64,000 nt of DNA from Basidiobolus meristosporus CBS 931.73. Its lineage: Eukaryota; Basidiobolomycota; Basidiobolomycetes; Basidiobolales; Basidiobolaceae. Positions 11,227 through 22,124 of this stretch are shown here, piece by piece. Made by a program: the position numbers and the translations under genes. The notes under the pieces were generated by a model, which was given only the letters and a program-made list of their open reading frames with translations, did not search any database and was not told the DNA's origin. Within the stretch, counting starts at the first letter, position 1, and the number at the start of each line of letters is the position of its first letter. The stretch spans positions 62,001-126,000 of the forward strand of contig MCFE01000191.1 of assembly GCA_002104905.1 (NCBI GenBank). Reading direction: 5' to 3'.

Positions 11227-13606
11227 TAAAAAGCTTTCTTAACCATATTGCTTCTTGATAGCATCACAGGCTGCCATATGCTCTGCCTCTGTGGTGGAAA
11301 GTACTACAGTTGGTTGCCTTCTTGAATTCCATGAAATTGCTCCTTAACAGTAAAGAAAGGTGTATTTCTTGAGCTCCATGAAATTGCTCCTTTACAGTAA
11401 AGAAAGGTGTAACTTGTGGTGGATCTTCTGTCAACCAAATTTTGTCCCCAATCTGCATCAGAGTATCCCACAAGATCCTGTTCTGAATCCTTATAAGTGT
11501 ATCTTAAGCAGATATCAGCAGTTCCTTTTAGGTATCTAAAAATCCGCTTAACTGCTGCAATATGAACAGATCCATAGTTCTTGTTAAACTGGTTGACAGC
11601 TTCCATTGAATATGAGATATCTGATATGTGCCAAGCATGATATACATCAGACTACCAACTATACACTGATAGGGAAAGTCAGGACTTTCAGATGGCACTA
11701 AGCTCTCTTAATTTGGTTGAGTTGTGACCAAGTTAAGGCTTTTCTCAGTTAAGGTAGCTGCCAGTCTACAGTCTTCCATTTGGCTCTTCTTTAGTATATC
11801 CTGCATATACTTGAACTAACTCAGAGTGATAATCATGGACTTTTGTCTATTGGGAATTCTATCCCTCAGTAGAAACTTAGTTCTTCTAGTTTGGATATCT
11901 TAAACTCTTTAGATGGACTGGATTTAGTCTGTTCCAATGTTTCTAGCTTATTTGCAGCTATAATAAGATCTTACATATATAGAGATAATAGAACAGGATT
12001 TTCTCTATCTGGTTTATATTATATGCTGTAGTCAGCATTACTCCTTTTGAAACTGAAAAATTACAAACAAGAATCTATCTTGAAATTCCAGGCTCTTGGT
12101 GATTTTTTGAGATCATACAGTAATTTTTTAAGCTTGCAGACCAAATGGGAGTTATCCTGGTCAGCAAACCCTTCAAGCTGGCTCACATACACATTCTCAT
12201 CAGGCCCTCCACTCAAAAATGCAGTTTTCAAATCTAATATATGTATAAAAAACTTGTATTTGGCTGCAATAGCCAATATCAATCTGATGGAATTAAACTT
12301 GGCTACAGGTGCAAAGGTTGCAGTATAGTCAAGTCCTTTTGCTTGAGAGTATCCTTTGGCCACAATTCTTGCTTTGTATCTTACAATTAAATCATCAGCC
12401 TTGTATGTTGTCTTAAAGACCCATCTGCATCCAATTGATTTTTGTAGATTGGTGATTTGACTAAGTCTCAAGTTTGATTTTCCATCATGACTTGATATTG
12501 CTCAGTCCTTGCAGATCTCCAAAACCTTGTTTGAGGGCTATTTACCTTTGGTACTGTTGAGTCTCTATGCCTCACTCTCATTGAAGTAGCCAAAGATTAT
12601 GCAGTTTACACTTTTTGGCTCAAATTTTGACAGATTTCCAGGCAGTTTATTGGCATATGCTGTACACCCAAATATTCTTAGATGTTCTGCACTTGGGCTG
12701 TATTCATACTATGCTTGAAATAGAGTAAACTCACAAAGTTGTCCTTATTACTCCAATTTTTAAGGTATACAGCAATGGCAACTGCTTCTGCCCAAAAATC
12801 ATAGAATAATTTTTGATCATGGTCATAGATCTTACCATATCAATTATTGATCTGTTTGCATGTTCTACTACCCCATTTTACTATAAGGAGTATGGTACAG
12901 TAGTCTCTTGCTTTATCCCATGAATTTTGCAGGAGTGGATGAAGAGTTTGGAGGTATATTCTCCACTATTGTCAAAGCATATTTTCTTGATTTTTTCACC
13001 TGTTTCTCTCTCCACCATGGCTTTGAACTCCCTGAGCATAGACAGAACTCCTTTCTTTCTCCCTACAAAGTAAACCCACATGTATCTTCTATAATTATCA
13101 ATAATGGTGACTAAATACTTCATCCCACCTAAGGATTAATTTTGCATAGGTCCATGCAGATCTGAATAAATCAGATATATTTTTTCTTAGTTTAGAGTAA
13201 ACCAGAGCTCTTGAAGAGTTGTCTGGCTTGTGTCCATCAAATGCAGGCTTTGCAGTGCTCCAAACCAGCTAAGAGATCAATATCTACTCTGGAAATTAGC
13301 TGATCTTTGATCATTTTGCACAAATAACCAAAATTGATGTGTCCAAATCTCCTGTGCCAAAGCATTGATATTTCTTCATTTGGGTTACCTATATTGGCTT
13401 CCTGATATGATGGAGCTTAAGGTAACTTGTATAGATTATGATCTCTGATAACCAAAGCAATATGGCACCATTTGATCAGCAATCCTGCATCCAGAATTGT
13501 CAAAGCTGAAACTGAGTCCTCCTGCAGTGGCCTTGATTATAGATGGTAGGTTCTTGACAGTTTCTGGTACACAGAGTACTTTGATGAAGATCAGTGTATG
13601 GCTTCC
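11227..13606 (-). pseudogene. C1d pol: integrase, RT and truncated RNase H
   Basis: Minus-strand reading gives RNase H start (11227-11606, with YSDADWG), RT (12061-12471 and neighbouring broken frames, GCRWVFKTTYKAD and LDLKTAFLSG), and integrase (12600-13330). RNase H stops at the LRK motif right against the LTR, so about the last hundred residues are missing. A 64-bp local duplication of the ISWSSR region is visible at 11310-11410. Stops and frameshifts are frequent, and the gene is inactive. The same RNase H/LTR junction occurs at 17181. Confidence 0.87.
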
Positions 13607-13638
13607 ATAGTAATGGAAAGTATTCCATTACTACCATA

Positions 13639-14370
13639 GACTTGTTCCGTTGGATAGTGCCACATTGAGCCATGAGTGCCAAATGATGCCATAGTGTGCC
13701 CAAGAGGTCAAGTGAGCCTATACTTGGCTACAGAGTGTGAAACATAGCTCTGCATCTTCATGTAAAGCAGCCCCTGTGTTTCACCCATTGCGCAGGAGAA
13801 AATCCATTTTTTGACCTTTTTTTGTGGATCAATGTAGCTCAGGATGTGTAAGAGCATAGGAGAACTGAAGATATGCATCTGGTACTCAATACCCATGGCA
13901 CTCTGAATCTAGCTCCTGTAGCTTGTATCATGTCACAAAAATGAATGGCACTATCTTGGTCCACTGGTACTATCTGGCACTATATTTAAATATTAGCCCT
14001 AAAGTAAGATCTATACAAAGCACTTATAGTGCCAGATAGTACCAGTGGACCAAGATAGTGCCATTCATTTTTGTGACATGATACAAGCTACAGGAGCTAG
14101 ATTCAGAGTGCCATGGGTATTGAGTACCAGATGCATATCTTCAATCTGCTTGTGCTCTAACACATCCTGAGCTACATTGATCAACAAAAAAAGGTCAAAA
14201 AATGGATTTTCTCCAACACAATGGGTGAAACACAGGGGCTGCTTTGCATGAAGATGCAGAGCTATCTTTCACACTCTGTGGCCAGGTAAAGGCTCAATTG
14301 GCCTCCCTGGCACACTATGGCATCATTTGGCACTCATGGCTCAATGTGGCACTATCCAACGGAACAAGTC
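13639..14370. mobile_element. Foldback MITE F1
   Basis: A 732-bp element is almost one long palindrome: left arm 13639 to about 13986 and right arm about 14026-14370, with a spacer of about 40 bp. Ends are GACTTGTTCC / GGAACAAGTC, with TA on both sides (13637-13638 and 14371-14372). It has no transposase. The joined flanks differ by a few bases from an empty LTR, so the exact duplication is uncertain here; it is clean for the copy at 54278. A minus ORF at 13708-13896 recurs in other arms. Confidence 0.9.
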
Positions 14371-14572
14371 TAATATCTCTAAACCAATATTGCACTCAAT
14401 TCTTTATTTTGCTTTTTGCTATCATAACACAAAAGTGAAAGATCAAGAGTTTCCAACTTTGAAGGACAAATACTCCGGACCCTGACTAGTAATCCACTCA
14501 AGAATATTATGTCATACAGAACATGTAGTGGCCAACACATGTTTCCAATCACAGCTCATTTGAAGCAGTACA

Positions 14573-15168
14573 ATTGCCCACAAGACTCATCTGAGACAGG
14601 TTCCTGGATTCAAAAGCATCCCATATTTCTTTATAATGGACGTTGTCTTTGCCAACACCTAAAAATTTTTCAGAGACAAAATCTAAACTGTATGTTTTGA
14701 GTTTAAAATGTTTAAAGTAAAGCATTAGATCAACAATAAGGCAACCATCCATTTCCACTTTGCAATAAGTGTTATAACCATATGCGCTACTTTCCCAATC
14801 TACATCAACTAAGTTAGTATAGCCATTAGTAAGTCAAGACATATTTTGGAGAGGTTCTAAACAAAAGCTTAATCGTTCAAAGACATATTTAAAATCAAAG
14901 CCATAAATGTTGTATCCAGTAATAATATCAGGATCCAAAGTTTGGATGAGAGAGCAAAACTTTTGAAGAAGTTCAACCCTGGCAGAGAAAAAAAGTTTGG
15001 TGACATTATCATAGGTGGGATCATCAAAAGGTTGATTGCCAATAAAGAGGAGATAATTGTCAAGTTTGCCAGACATGTAATTGGTCATAACAATACTAAT
15101 CATCTCAAGCTTATCACCAGGTTTGTAAGTTTGGGCATTCCACATTTGGCAGAGACCATACATCTATA
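14573..15168 (-). pseudogene. Family B DNA polymerase exonuclease-domain fragment
   Basis: The minus strand reads about 197 codons in one frame with a single in-frame TGA (14834-14836). Near codon 70 comes DPDIITGYNIYGFDF, the Exo II motif of family B polymerases (3'-5' proofreading domain). After the TGA come WESSAYGYNTY, IVDLMLYFK and LDFVSEKFLG in the order expected between Exo II and Exo III. The piece stops at SLVGN, just where YC-x-x-D (Exo III) would start, and it lacks Exo I, palm and fingers. The spacing and the SSAYG/VSEKFLG wording look to me more like PolB of large DNA viruses (NCLDV) than cellular Pol delta, but both are possible. It lies antisense inside a G1 LTR and can make no polymerase. 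Confidence 0.78.
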
Positions 15169-15994
15169 TCAAATTGCTCTTTGATCCTTCAGAGTTTTCA
15201 TATATATGACTTCCCCAGCTGAAAAATAAAGGGAGAGCCTCTCTTTCCAGAATCTCCACACTACGATTACAAGTTTAAAGGTTATAAGACTTCCCCTGCA
15301 TCACTTGCACTGCTGAGTATTCTGACTTTGATCAGTACTACATCAGTAATGAGACTGCAAAGCTCACAAGAATCCAATCTAAGTTCTACAAGAAACTACC
15401 ACATTTCTGTCGGAAAAGTCCCCTCTAAGAAGCCCCTTTACCCTAAAGACACCCCTTTAGACACCCCTTTACTCTAAAGACCCCTTTAGAGACCCCTTTA
15501 GGGACCCCTTTAAGAAACCCCTTCACTCTAAAGAAGCCCCTTTAGGCACCCCTTTAGTATGAAGTCCACTTTAGAGACCACTACAAGAAGCCCCTTTACT
15601 CTAAAGACACCCCTTTAGACACCCCTTTAGGTCTAAAGACCCCTTTAGAGACTTCTACAACACACCTCTTAGGTTAAAGGGGAGTTAAGAATTTTCACAT
15701 TAGGAATTATTTTCTCAGAAAGGAAAGTGACTTCCAAATAAGAAAATGTTACTACAAAAGTAAATAAGCCCATTAGTCAACAGCAGGTCAGAACACTGCT
15801 GTGGAAGTGATAAACACTGCCTACAGTATATTTTGAGCCTAAGATTGAGGAAATTAGTGAAAGTTATATCTTCTATTGGTATATCAAACTCCCAATTAAC
15901 TATTTCAGTATTAGCATACTGGAAGTTGTTGCATATTGTTGATTAGCCTCTACGTTGTAGAACAAGCCCAAACTAATCAAAATACAACACAACA

Positions 15995-16819
15995 CTTTGT
16001 TTGCTGCTTTTAAGGTTTACTTGTATAGTCCCTCCCCCCACTGTATCAAGAGTTCTATTTTTGCTTATGATGACTTTGTTAGTTGGAATTTCTTTATATT
16101 AGGTAAAGTTTTTTTGGTGTGTAAAGTGTTGAGATACTCCAGAGTCAGTAAGTGCATCTGAAATTCTTGTTTGTGGACATATCTGGTGCAGATATGAATA
16201 GTCCATCTTCTGCAATTGCAGCATTTCTATATTCAGGCTTTTTCTGCTGACTGTCTTACTTTTTGAAGCACCAGTCTGGTGTATGTCCTTTTATTTTGCA
16301 GTAGTTGCAAAACAGGTTGCTGTTGCCTTTGTAGGGTTATGGTTACCTTCTTTGTTGGTTATAACTTCTGATTAAAGCATCTTCGTTGTTCTTATTGGTG
16401 CTTGATCTTCTGTATTCTCTATTGAGAAGCCTTCCATAGACATAATATAAGGTCATATCTTCAGTTCTGGACTTTATGGCTTATACAAGGCCCTGAAACT
16501 TCTGTCAGACTATTCAGGATGGTAACTATCACATCCCCATCAGTAGCTGGGACACCCACAGATTCCATCTCATCCACCAGCAGGGAAAATCTGTTAGTTA
16601 AATTTTTCATTTCATCTCCTGGCAGCATCTTTGTAGTAAAGAATTTTTGTCTCAGATATATTTTCTTAACAGCTGAACATGACTAATGGGTGTCTTCTAA
16701 TGCTTTCCAGGCATTCTTTGCCGTTTTTGTTCTTGAGCATTGAATCCGCGTTTTGTCCTTGACATCAAGGCAAATGCAGTTAAAGGCACTTTGTTATCTT
16801 TTCTGGTACTTTCAGTTTT
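15995..16819 (-). pseudogene. C1d protease, zinc knuckle and gag remnant
   Basis: The minus strand reads the GEGTIQVNL-like protease region, a zinc-knuckle region near 16290, and gag from about 16350 (LLSRRLLNREY, VDEMESVGVPATDGDV) to 16815. About 200 bp of gag N-terminus is deleted, so gag joins the primer site almost directly. Several stops and indels are present. Confidence 0.82.
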
Positions 16820-16831
16820 GGGCTCATGACC
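16820..16831 (-). other. C1d primer-binding site
   Basis: Adjacent to the 5' LTR, the minus strand reads GGTCATGAGCCC. This is one mismatch from GGTTATGAGCCC, the complement of the anticodon stem-loop of initiator tRNA-Met. Confidence 0.7.
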
Positions 16832-17180
16832 AGTTGTAAGAGTTTTGTCAATATTAGAAGTGAGTTGGGAGGATAAGTAGATTATGTGGTTTTCACATAA
16901 TGATTTATTGAATGTAAAGTATTATTTATACTTTTACAAGGTCTTGGCATAACAAACACAAAGAATAGGTTTAGGAAGGTCCCAAGAACATGTGAGTAAA
17001 GTTTGAGGTTGATTGGACAAACTTGAGAATTTTCATGTTCTGGGTACCTGGTGTTTTGGTGAAAATCCTCTAGGTAAATCCCAACAAGAAGTTTGGTCAG
17101 TATTCTCTAGAATTTGAAGGGAATAATTTAAGTGACTAAGTTAGGTCAATATTTAGATGGAGTTACAAGTTCTTACTACA
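16832..17180 (-). repeat. C1d 5' LTR (also borders C1e)
   Basis: A 349-bp C1 LTR on the minus strand. Its left edge meets C1d gag and its right edge meets another copia RNase H fragment (17181), as in a tandem pair sharing one LTR. Confidence 0.87.
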
Positions 17181-17590
17181 TAAGATGCTTTCTTAACCAT
17201 ATTGCTTCTTTGATAGCATCACAGGCTGCCATATACTCTGCCTCTGTGGTGGAAAGTACTACAGTAGGTTGCCTTCTTGAATTCCATGAAGTTGCTCCTT
17301 TACAGTAAAGAAAGGTGAAGCCTGTGATGGATCTTCTGTCCTCCAAATTTTGTCCCCAATTTGCATCAGAGTATCCCACAAGATCCTGTTCTGAATCCTT
17401 TTAAGTGTATTTTAAGCAGATATCAGCAGTTCCTTTTAGGTATTTTAAAATCTGCTTAGCTGCTGCAATATGAACTGATTCATAGTTCTTGTTAAACTGG
17501 CTGACAGCTTCCACCAAATATGAGATATCTGATATGTGCCAAGCAAGATATACATCAGACTACCAACTATACACTGATAAGAAAGTCATC
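17181..17590 (-). pseudogene. C1e: RNase H and RT C-terminal fragment
   Basis: The minus strand reads GYSDANWGQNLEDRRS and TTEAEYMAACDAIKEAIWLRKHL, copia RNase H, then fades into the RT C-terminus by about 17590. RNase H is cut at the same residue, next to the LTR, as in C1d. The upstream part of the element is not found. Confidence 0.85.
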
Positions 17591-18893
17591 AATGTGGTAG
17601 ATGTGTCAAGTTGGCATTAGTGATTGACCTCTGGGTAAATTTTCCTACAATGTCAACAGATGACTCTCAGTGCTTCCAATGTACCACTGGTAACAATAGT
17701 CTCAGAAGGCCACTTGAATAAATAAATATCCAGTACAACCAGTCCTTGCACTTTTATAGCTACATATGTGTATGAATATGGAGTGGAGCTAATGAGAAGT
17801 ACTATTGGTAGCAGATTGTCTATAATATCCTGCCAGTTCTTTGAAGTCTCTCTGGTATCTCAAAGCGCTCATGTAGATTGATATGCTCCATGTACAACTT
17901 AGTCATTAGTACAGGGATATTATTGAAGAGGAAATGCATTGCTTCCAGTGGAAAGCTTTTGCTCCAACAGATACCCACTATATTGAGTATCTCTGGTTTT
18001 TGATTAATTTCATATTCCAGCCAATGGATTAAAGCTTGTCAGCTTTGCTGCAATTGCTTGCTAACCTCTGTACATCTTCTCTGTTGAGAAATGATGCTCT
18101 TAGTGCGGGTGTTTGGGTATAATAATATGTGTGAGTTATGGAGTATATCCCCTGGATCTCTCATATTCAACAGCAATACCATCCAATGTGTCCAGAAAAG
18201 TAGGCTATCTGGATGATGGCTAGGTATCTCCAGTGCATTTAATAACTTGCACTGTGAAATGATGGCCACTTACTACTATCCCACTGCAAGCATACAAATT
18301 TCATCCAGCAGTAGATATATGTGGCTATCAAGATTAGATGGTGATTTAGGCTCCAATACCAGTGAGACTACCACTTGATTTCTGCTCTACTACAGTGACA
18401 TAGGTGGTAGATTCAGGTTGATTAGAATCCATGGCCAGTAGGAATTGGTGGTAGAATACTTGTTTATTAAGAATACATCAAGTTCAGGGTAAGCAGATGG
18501 TAATATATACCTTGAAAGTAGGCTTTGCTTCTTAGTTGTTCCAAGATTTGCCATTCACAATGTTGGTAATATGTGTGCTTAATTGATTCTGGGCATGTTA
18601 ATTTATAGCTTCACAATATTTGTTTGAAACATGTGCTTCTCTACATGGGGTATTTCTGGAATATATGTGCAGTGTGAGCAATGTCTTCCTTCTATGGTAG
18701 TGGATTCCAAAGAAGTTAGACACCTTGCAATGGTGGCATCTTCTGATGTGAATGCCATGCAACTTTTGACACATGTTAGTATCAGGATGGGCTCTAGGTC
18801 ATATGTTGCCAGCTGTGTCACAGTTGTCCGTTTGTACCATCCACAAGGTAAGTTGCATCTGGGAATGATTTTGGCACAAAGTAGTAGTAAATC
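17591..18893. other. Unassigned, diverged repeat K
   Basis: No gene that I recognise. Parts of it (17650-17880 and 17990-18260) resemble 28130-28560 and 21780-22060 respectively, so it is an old repeat with at least three copies here. Short ORFs at 18039-18269 (minus) and 18631-18906 (plus) show no recognisable domain. An inserted W LTR follows. Confidence 0.45.
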
Positions 18894-19262
18894 TGTTGCA
18901 ATTTAAGAAGTGATTTGGATATAAGGAACTTATCAAGAAGTAGTGCTAATAGTTGAACTGTTATTTATTAATAAAGAAGCTCAGTATTTATACCTTTGTA
19001 GAAGTAATAAAGCTGTAACCCCAAGTAAGGAGGGTTTCTCAATATTCAGGAGCATTCTGTAACAGTTTCAGAGTTAGTACATAATGTTTAGTAATAGTGC
19101 TAATTTGATCCTTACTATAGGGGGATAATCATAAGATCATAGATCTGAAGAAAGTGGCAAAGTTAGAGCTGTAAGTTAGTCCCAGTGTGATCAAGACTAG
19201 TCCAGAATTGTTAAGTAAACTTTTAGCTGCTGAGTGATACCAAATAGTTCAATATCTCAACA
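18894..19262 (-). repeat. Family W solo LTR
   Basis: A 369-bp insert starts TGTTGCAATTTAAG and ends ATATCTCAACA, with a perfect 5-bp duplication AAATC (18889-18893 and 19263-19267). It is the reverse complement of the LTR at 25997-26365. W is probably the LTR of copia family C2, because a W-like LTR end precedes a copia gag at 28714. Confidence 0.92.
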
Positions 19263-20774
19263 AAATCCTCAGATCACCCTTTATTGGTACCAGTGGGAAC
19301 ACACTACTACTATAGCCACAACATCACAGTACTCACCAGTAGATAGATTACTGGGTTCACTTGGCCCCATAAGGTATCCTTGGCAATTTTTTCTACAGGT
19401 GTTGTCTCATCACATCTAGGGATCTTGCAGGGCTCATACAGGGCACTGCTATCAGGGCAGACAGTCTCAAAATACATCAATGAGCCTTCTGCTTCAGGAC
19501 TACACTCTGTGTGCCATATTCAGAAGGATGAGGTGTGCCTAAAGGTGTCACAATCTTACCTAACACAGTTTGCCCAAGGCAACAAGTACAGCTAGGTGCC
19601 ATCATAGAAATATCAACTGCTGGCAATACATTGTTGGTACAGTGGTGACTCATAGAAAGGCAAATATCACCTGTGTGGAAAAACACTGGTTGTGATCCTA
19701 GTAATACTTGCTATGCTGGCAATGTGGTTTGCATCTGAGAGGCTGGTTACAGTAGCCACATGTTTTTTTTCTCTTCTCTCATGACATTAAATCTAGGTGG
19801 AGTTCTCCATAGGGCTAGCAATTTGACAATCAACAATGTAACACTGTTATATCTCTTTTCTGTCAATACTTGTGTGTGTTTAAAAGAGTCTTGAATTTGA
19901 GACAATGCACCTTAATGAATGTAAGATTTAATGATGACTCTCCATAGTGGGGCTCATATATGAAGTTGTGGAACCTCATACACATGTATAATGAACTCTA
20001 TTCCACCTTAGTTTAACTAACTTCCATAGATATACCACCAAAAAAAAGTAAGGTTGTCTGGTTGCCTACAAAAACCTACTGCAGACAGCAGCAGAAGAAC
20101 AGTTAGTCAACAACTTGCTTTGGCATCCACTGCAGCAAGCAGGCCTACATCCAAAAAGGTCATGCTGACTGTGTGCCCTGTGAAGGTAATAGAGTGGACT
20201 CCTCAGTTGGTAGGAGCCCTAGAGCTTTACAACACTGTTCATTCACTGATACCCATATGTCCTGGTCCTCAGCTAGCACTACAAGGTCCAGCACCTCATC
20301 TGCCTGTCTTTGAAACAAATCCTTGTAATTTGAAGTGTGTTTTCTTGAGTACTGCTCTTGAAGAAGTGCTGCAACCTCTTGGTATGCCTTGTAATGTTCC
20401 CAAAGTGCACTTTAAGCATTGTGATTGTCATTTGAGTTCTTCACAATGTTGCTTTGTCTGCCAGTGGGATATCCCCACTGCCTGCAATGGATGACATAGA
20501 GGCAGTGATAGATAAATTGCTGTTCTCTGCAAACTCATCTAACTCACTGGTGAGCTGCTAAAGTAGCCTGGCAAGATCCCATTTTGCAATGTGACAACAC
20601 CCATTGAAAAAAATGCTGAGGATGCTCCATGAATTCAAGTAAGGCCTGTAATCCATTGACTGGTAAATGCTGTGATGTTGTGGCTAGAGAGTTGGTGCAT
20701 TTACATTGATATCAGTAATGGGAGCTTTGAGGATTTGATACTACTTCTAGCCAACATCATACTTGAAAGCTATC
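19263..20774. other. Unassigned region with a family R piece
   Basis: Continues the sequence interrupted by the W LTR. Overlapping short ORFs (19234-19419, 19380-19595, 20054-20494) have no domain that I know. The 146-codon ORF at 20054-20494 contains PGPQLALQGPAPHLPVFETN, which resembles the minus-strand reading of 49822-50016. This stretch is therefore a reverse-orientation copy of repeat R rather than a unique gene. Confidence 0.45.
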
Positions 20775-21145
20775 TGGCAATATTTAAATATTAGCCCTAA
20801 AGTAAGGCCTATACCAAGCACTTATAATATCAGATGTAGACTGATAGTGCCATGCAGTTTTGTGACATGATACAAGCCACAGGAGCTAGATTTGCAGTGC
20901 CATGAATATTGTGTATCAGATGCATTTCTTCAATCCTTTTGTGCTTTTACACATTCTGCACAACATTGACCCAAAAGAAAATTTTCCCCTGCACTTTTGG
21001 TGAGACAAATGGGCTGCTTTGCATGAAGATGAAGAGCTATGTTTCAAGCCCTGTGGCCAAGTATAGGTTCTCTTGGCCTCCCTGGCACTCTATGGCATCA
21101 TTTGGCACTAATGGCTCAATGTGGCACTATCCAACAGAACAAGTC
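20775..21145. mobile_element. Half foldback MITE F6
   Basis: This matches the spacer and right arm of the F1-type element (about 371 bp) and ends AACAAGTC. The left arm is missing. The flanking dinucleotide is TG rather than TA, presumably mutated. An open frame at 20909-21148 equals that in other arms. Confidence 0.85.
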
Positions 21146-21310
21146 TGATACAAAGCTTGCACAAATAAGTGTCAAAATGCACCTAAGAGGGGTACTAGAA
21201 TCCAGCATGGAGAAGGAATATATTTTCTAAATACCAAAAAGTTCTTTGTGAATATTCAGGTGACATTCATGGCAGAAGTGGCAGTAACCAAGCATTTATT
21301 TATTTATAAA
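21146..21310 (+). pseudogene. Plavaka-like relic fragment
   Basis: About 150 bp aligns with 4905-5050 (TAGAATCCAGC, GGAATATATT, GGCAGAAGTGGCA). It is a small piece of the Plavaka/KDZ-like repeat beside the half MITE. Confidence 0.65.
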
Positions 21311-21315
21311 AAGAA

Positions 21316-21645
21316 ATAATCTTAATAGCTCAACTGTTCTTTATTCACAAAGAAGCTCAACATTTATACCTTTGTAGTAATAATGCAACTATAACACTAA
21401 GCAAGGAGAGCTTTGCAACATTCAGGAGCCTTCTGTAACATTTCTGAGTTAGTACAAAATGTTTAGTAAGAGTCCAATTTTAATCTTAATTATAGAGAAG
21501 TAATCATAGGGTCCTAGATCTGAAAGTGAGTGGCAAAGTTAGGGCTTAAAGTGAGTCCTACATTGGCTAAAACTAATCGCAAGCTGTTAAATATCTATAG
21601 CTACTGAAAGATACCATATAATCCAATATCTGAACAGTATCTAGG
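21316..21645 (-). repeat. Family W LTR fragment
   Basis: Aligns with 18930-19260, including TTATACCTTTGTAG and ACCATATAATCCAATATCTGAACA. The first 35 bp of the LTR are lost and divergence is higher than in the solo copies. Confidence 0.8.
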
Positions 21646-22124
21646 GGTTTGTTGGGCTAAGACTATGTAAAAGTGGAAAGACTACAGTATATCTAACAGG
21701 CCATAACTGAAGTGCAAGTGCATTGCTCCTGACAGAGATCTTAGGTGCAAGCAGAACATCACTATCCCATATATTTATGGATTCTGATTGAATCAATGCT
21801 ATGGCTGTTGGCTGATTACTTGTCAGCCTTGCTGCATTTAAATGCTGGATCTTGTTGGTTTTTGGTGTGCAAGAATCTTAGTCCTGCTGCTGGTATTTGA
21901 ATAATCAGGATATGCATAAATATCAAAGGATGTCTTTCAAATTCAACACATATAATAGCAATAACATGCATTGTACCTAGAAAAGCTAGCTCCTAGGCTG
22001 ATGGCTGTAGGTGGCTCAGTTCTGTTGGCACTATTACCTCAAAATGATGGCTGTCTTGTATTAACCTGCTTAACTGTATATAAAAGCATGTGCAATGATT
22101 TCAGGTAGCTATGTTTTGATGTAC
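21646..22124. other. Unassigned, repeat K-like
   Basis: Resembles 17990-18260 at low identity (CTTGTCAGCCTTGCTGCA against CTTGTCAGCTTTGCTGCA). No coding potential seen. Confidence 0.4.

Larger units (their letters stand above)
13607..15994 (+). repeat. G1 LTR carrying a MITE and a captured polymerase fragment
   Basis: The LTR begins with a mutated end (CATAGTAATGG) and ends ACAACACAACA, inserted in the C1d protease region. A foldback MITE (13639-14370) sits near its start. From 14573 to about 15178 the normal LTR interior, about 200 bp including the CCAAT, CACGTG and GCGC sites, is absent and a DNA polymerase fragment stands in its place. The LTR resumes at TTTGATCCTTC. The CCCCTTTAG array is at 15419-15690. 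Confidence 0.87.
8439..17180 (-). mobile_element. Ty1/copia element C1d with nested insertions
   Basis: A minus-strand C1 element reads from right to left: 5' LTR (16832-17180), primer site (16820-16831), gag remnant and protease (15995-16819), integrase, RT and truncated RNase H (11227-13606), and 3' LTR (8439-8577 plus 11022-11226). Two G1 LTRs (8578-11021 and 13607-15994) interrupt it, and they carry their own inserts. Without inserts it would be about 3.9 kb, shorter than the 4.68 kb of the intact copies, because the gag N-terminus and the RNase H C-terminus are deleted. Confidence 0.87.

Noticed and set aside
14573-15168. A working DNA polymerase gene
   Set aside because: Only part of the exonuclease domain is present, with an in-frame TGA and no start, palm or fingers.
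20054-20494. A 146-codon ORF as a host gene
   Set aside because: Part of it matches the minus strand of repeat R at 49822-50016, it shows no domain, and its coding direction is opposite to that of the R reading.
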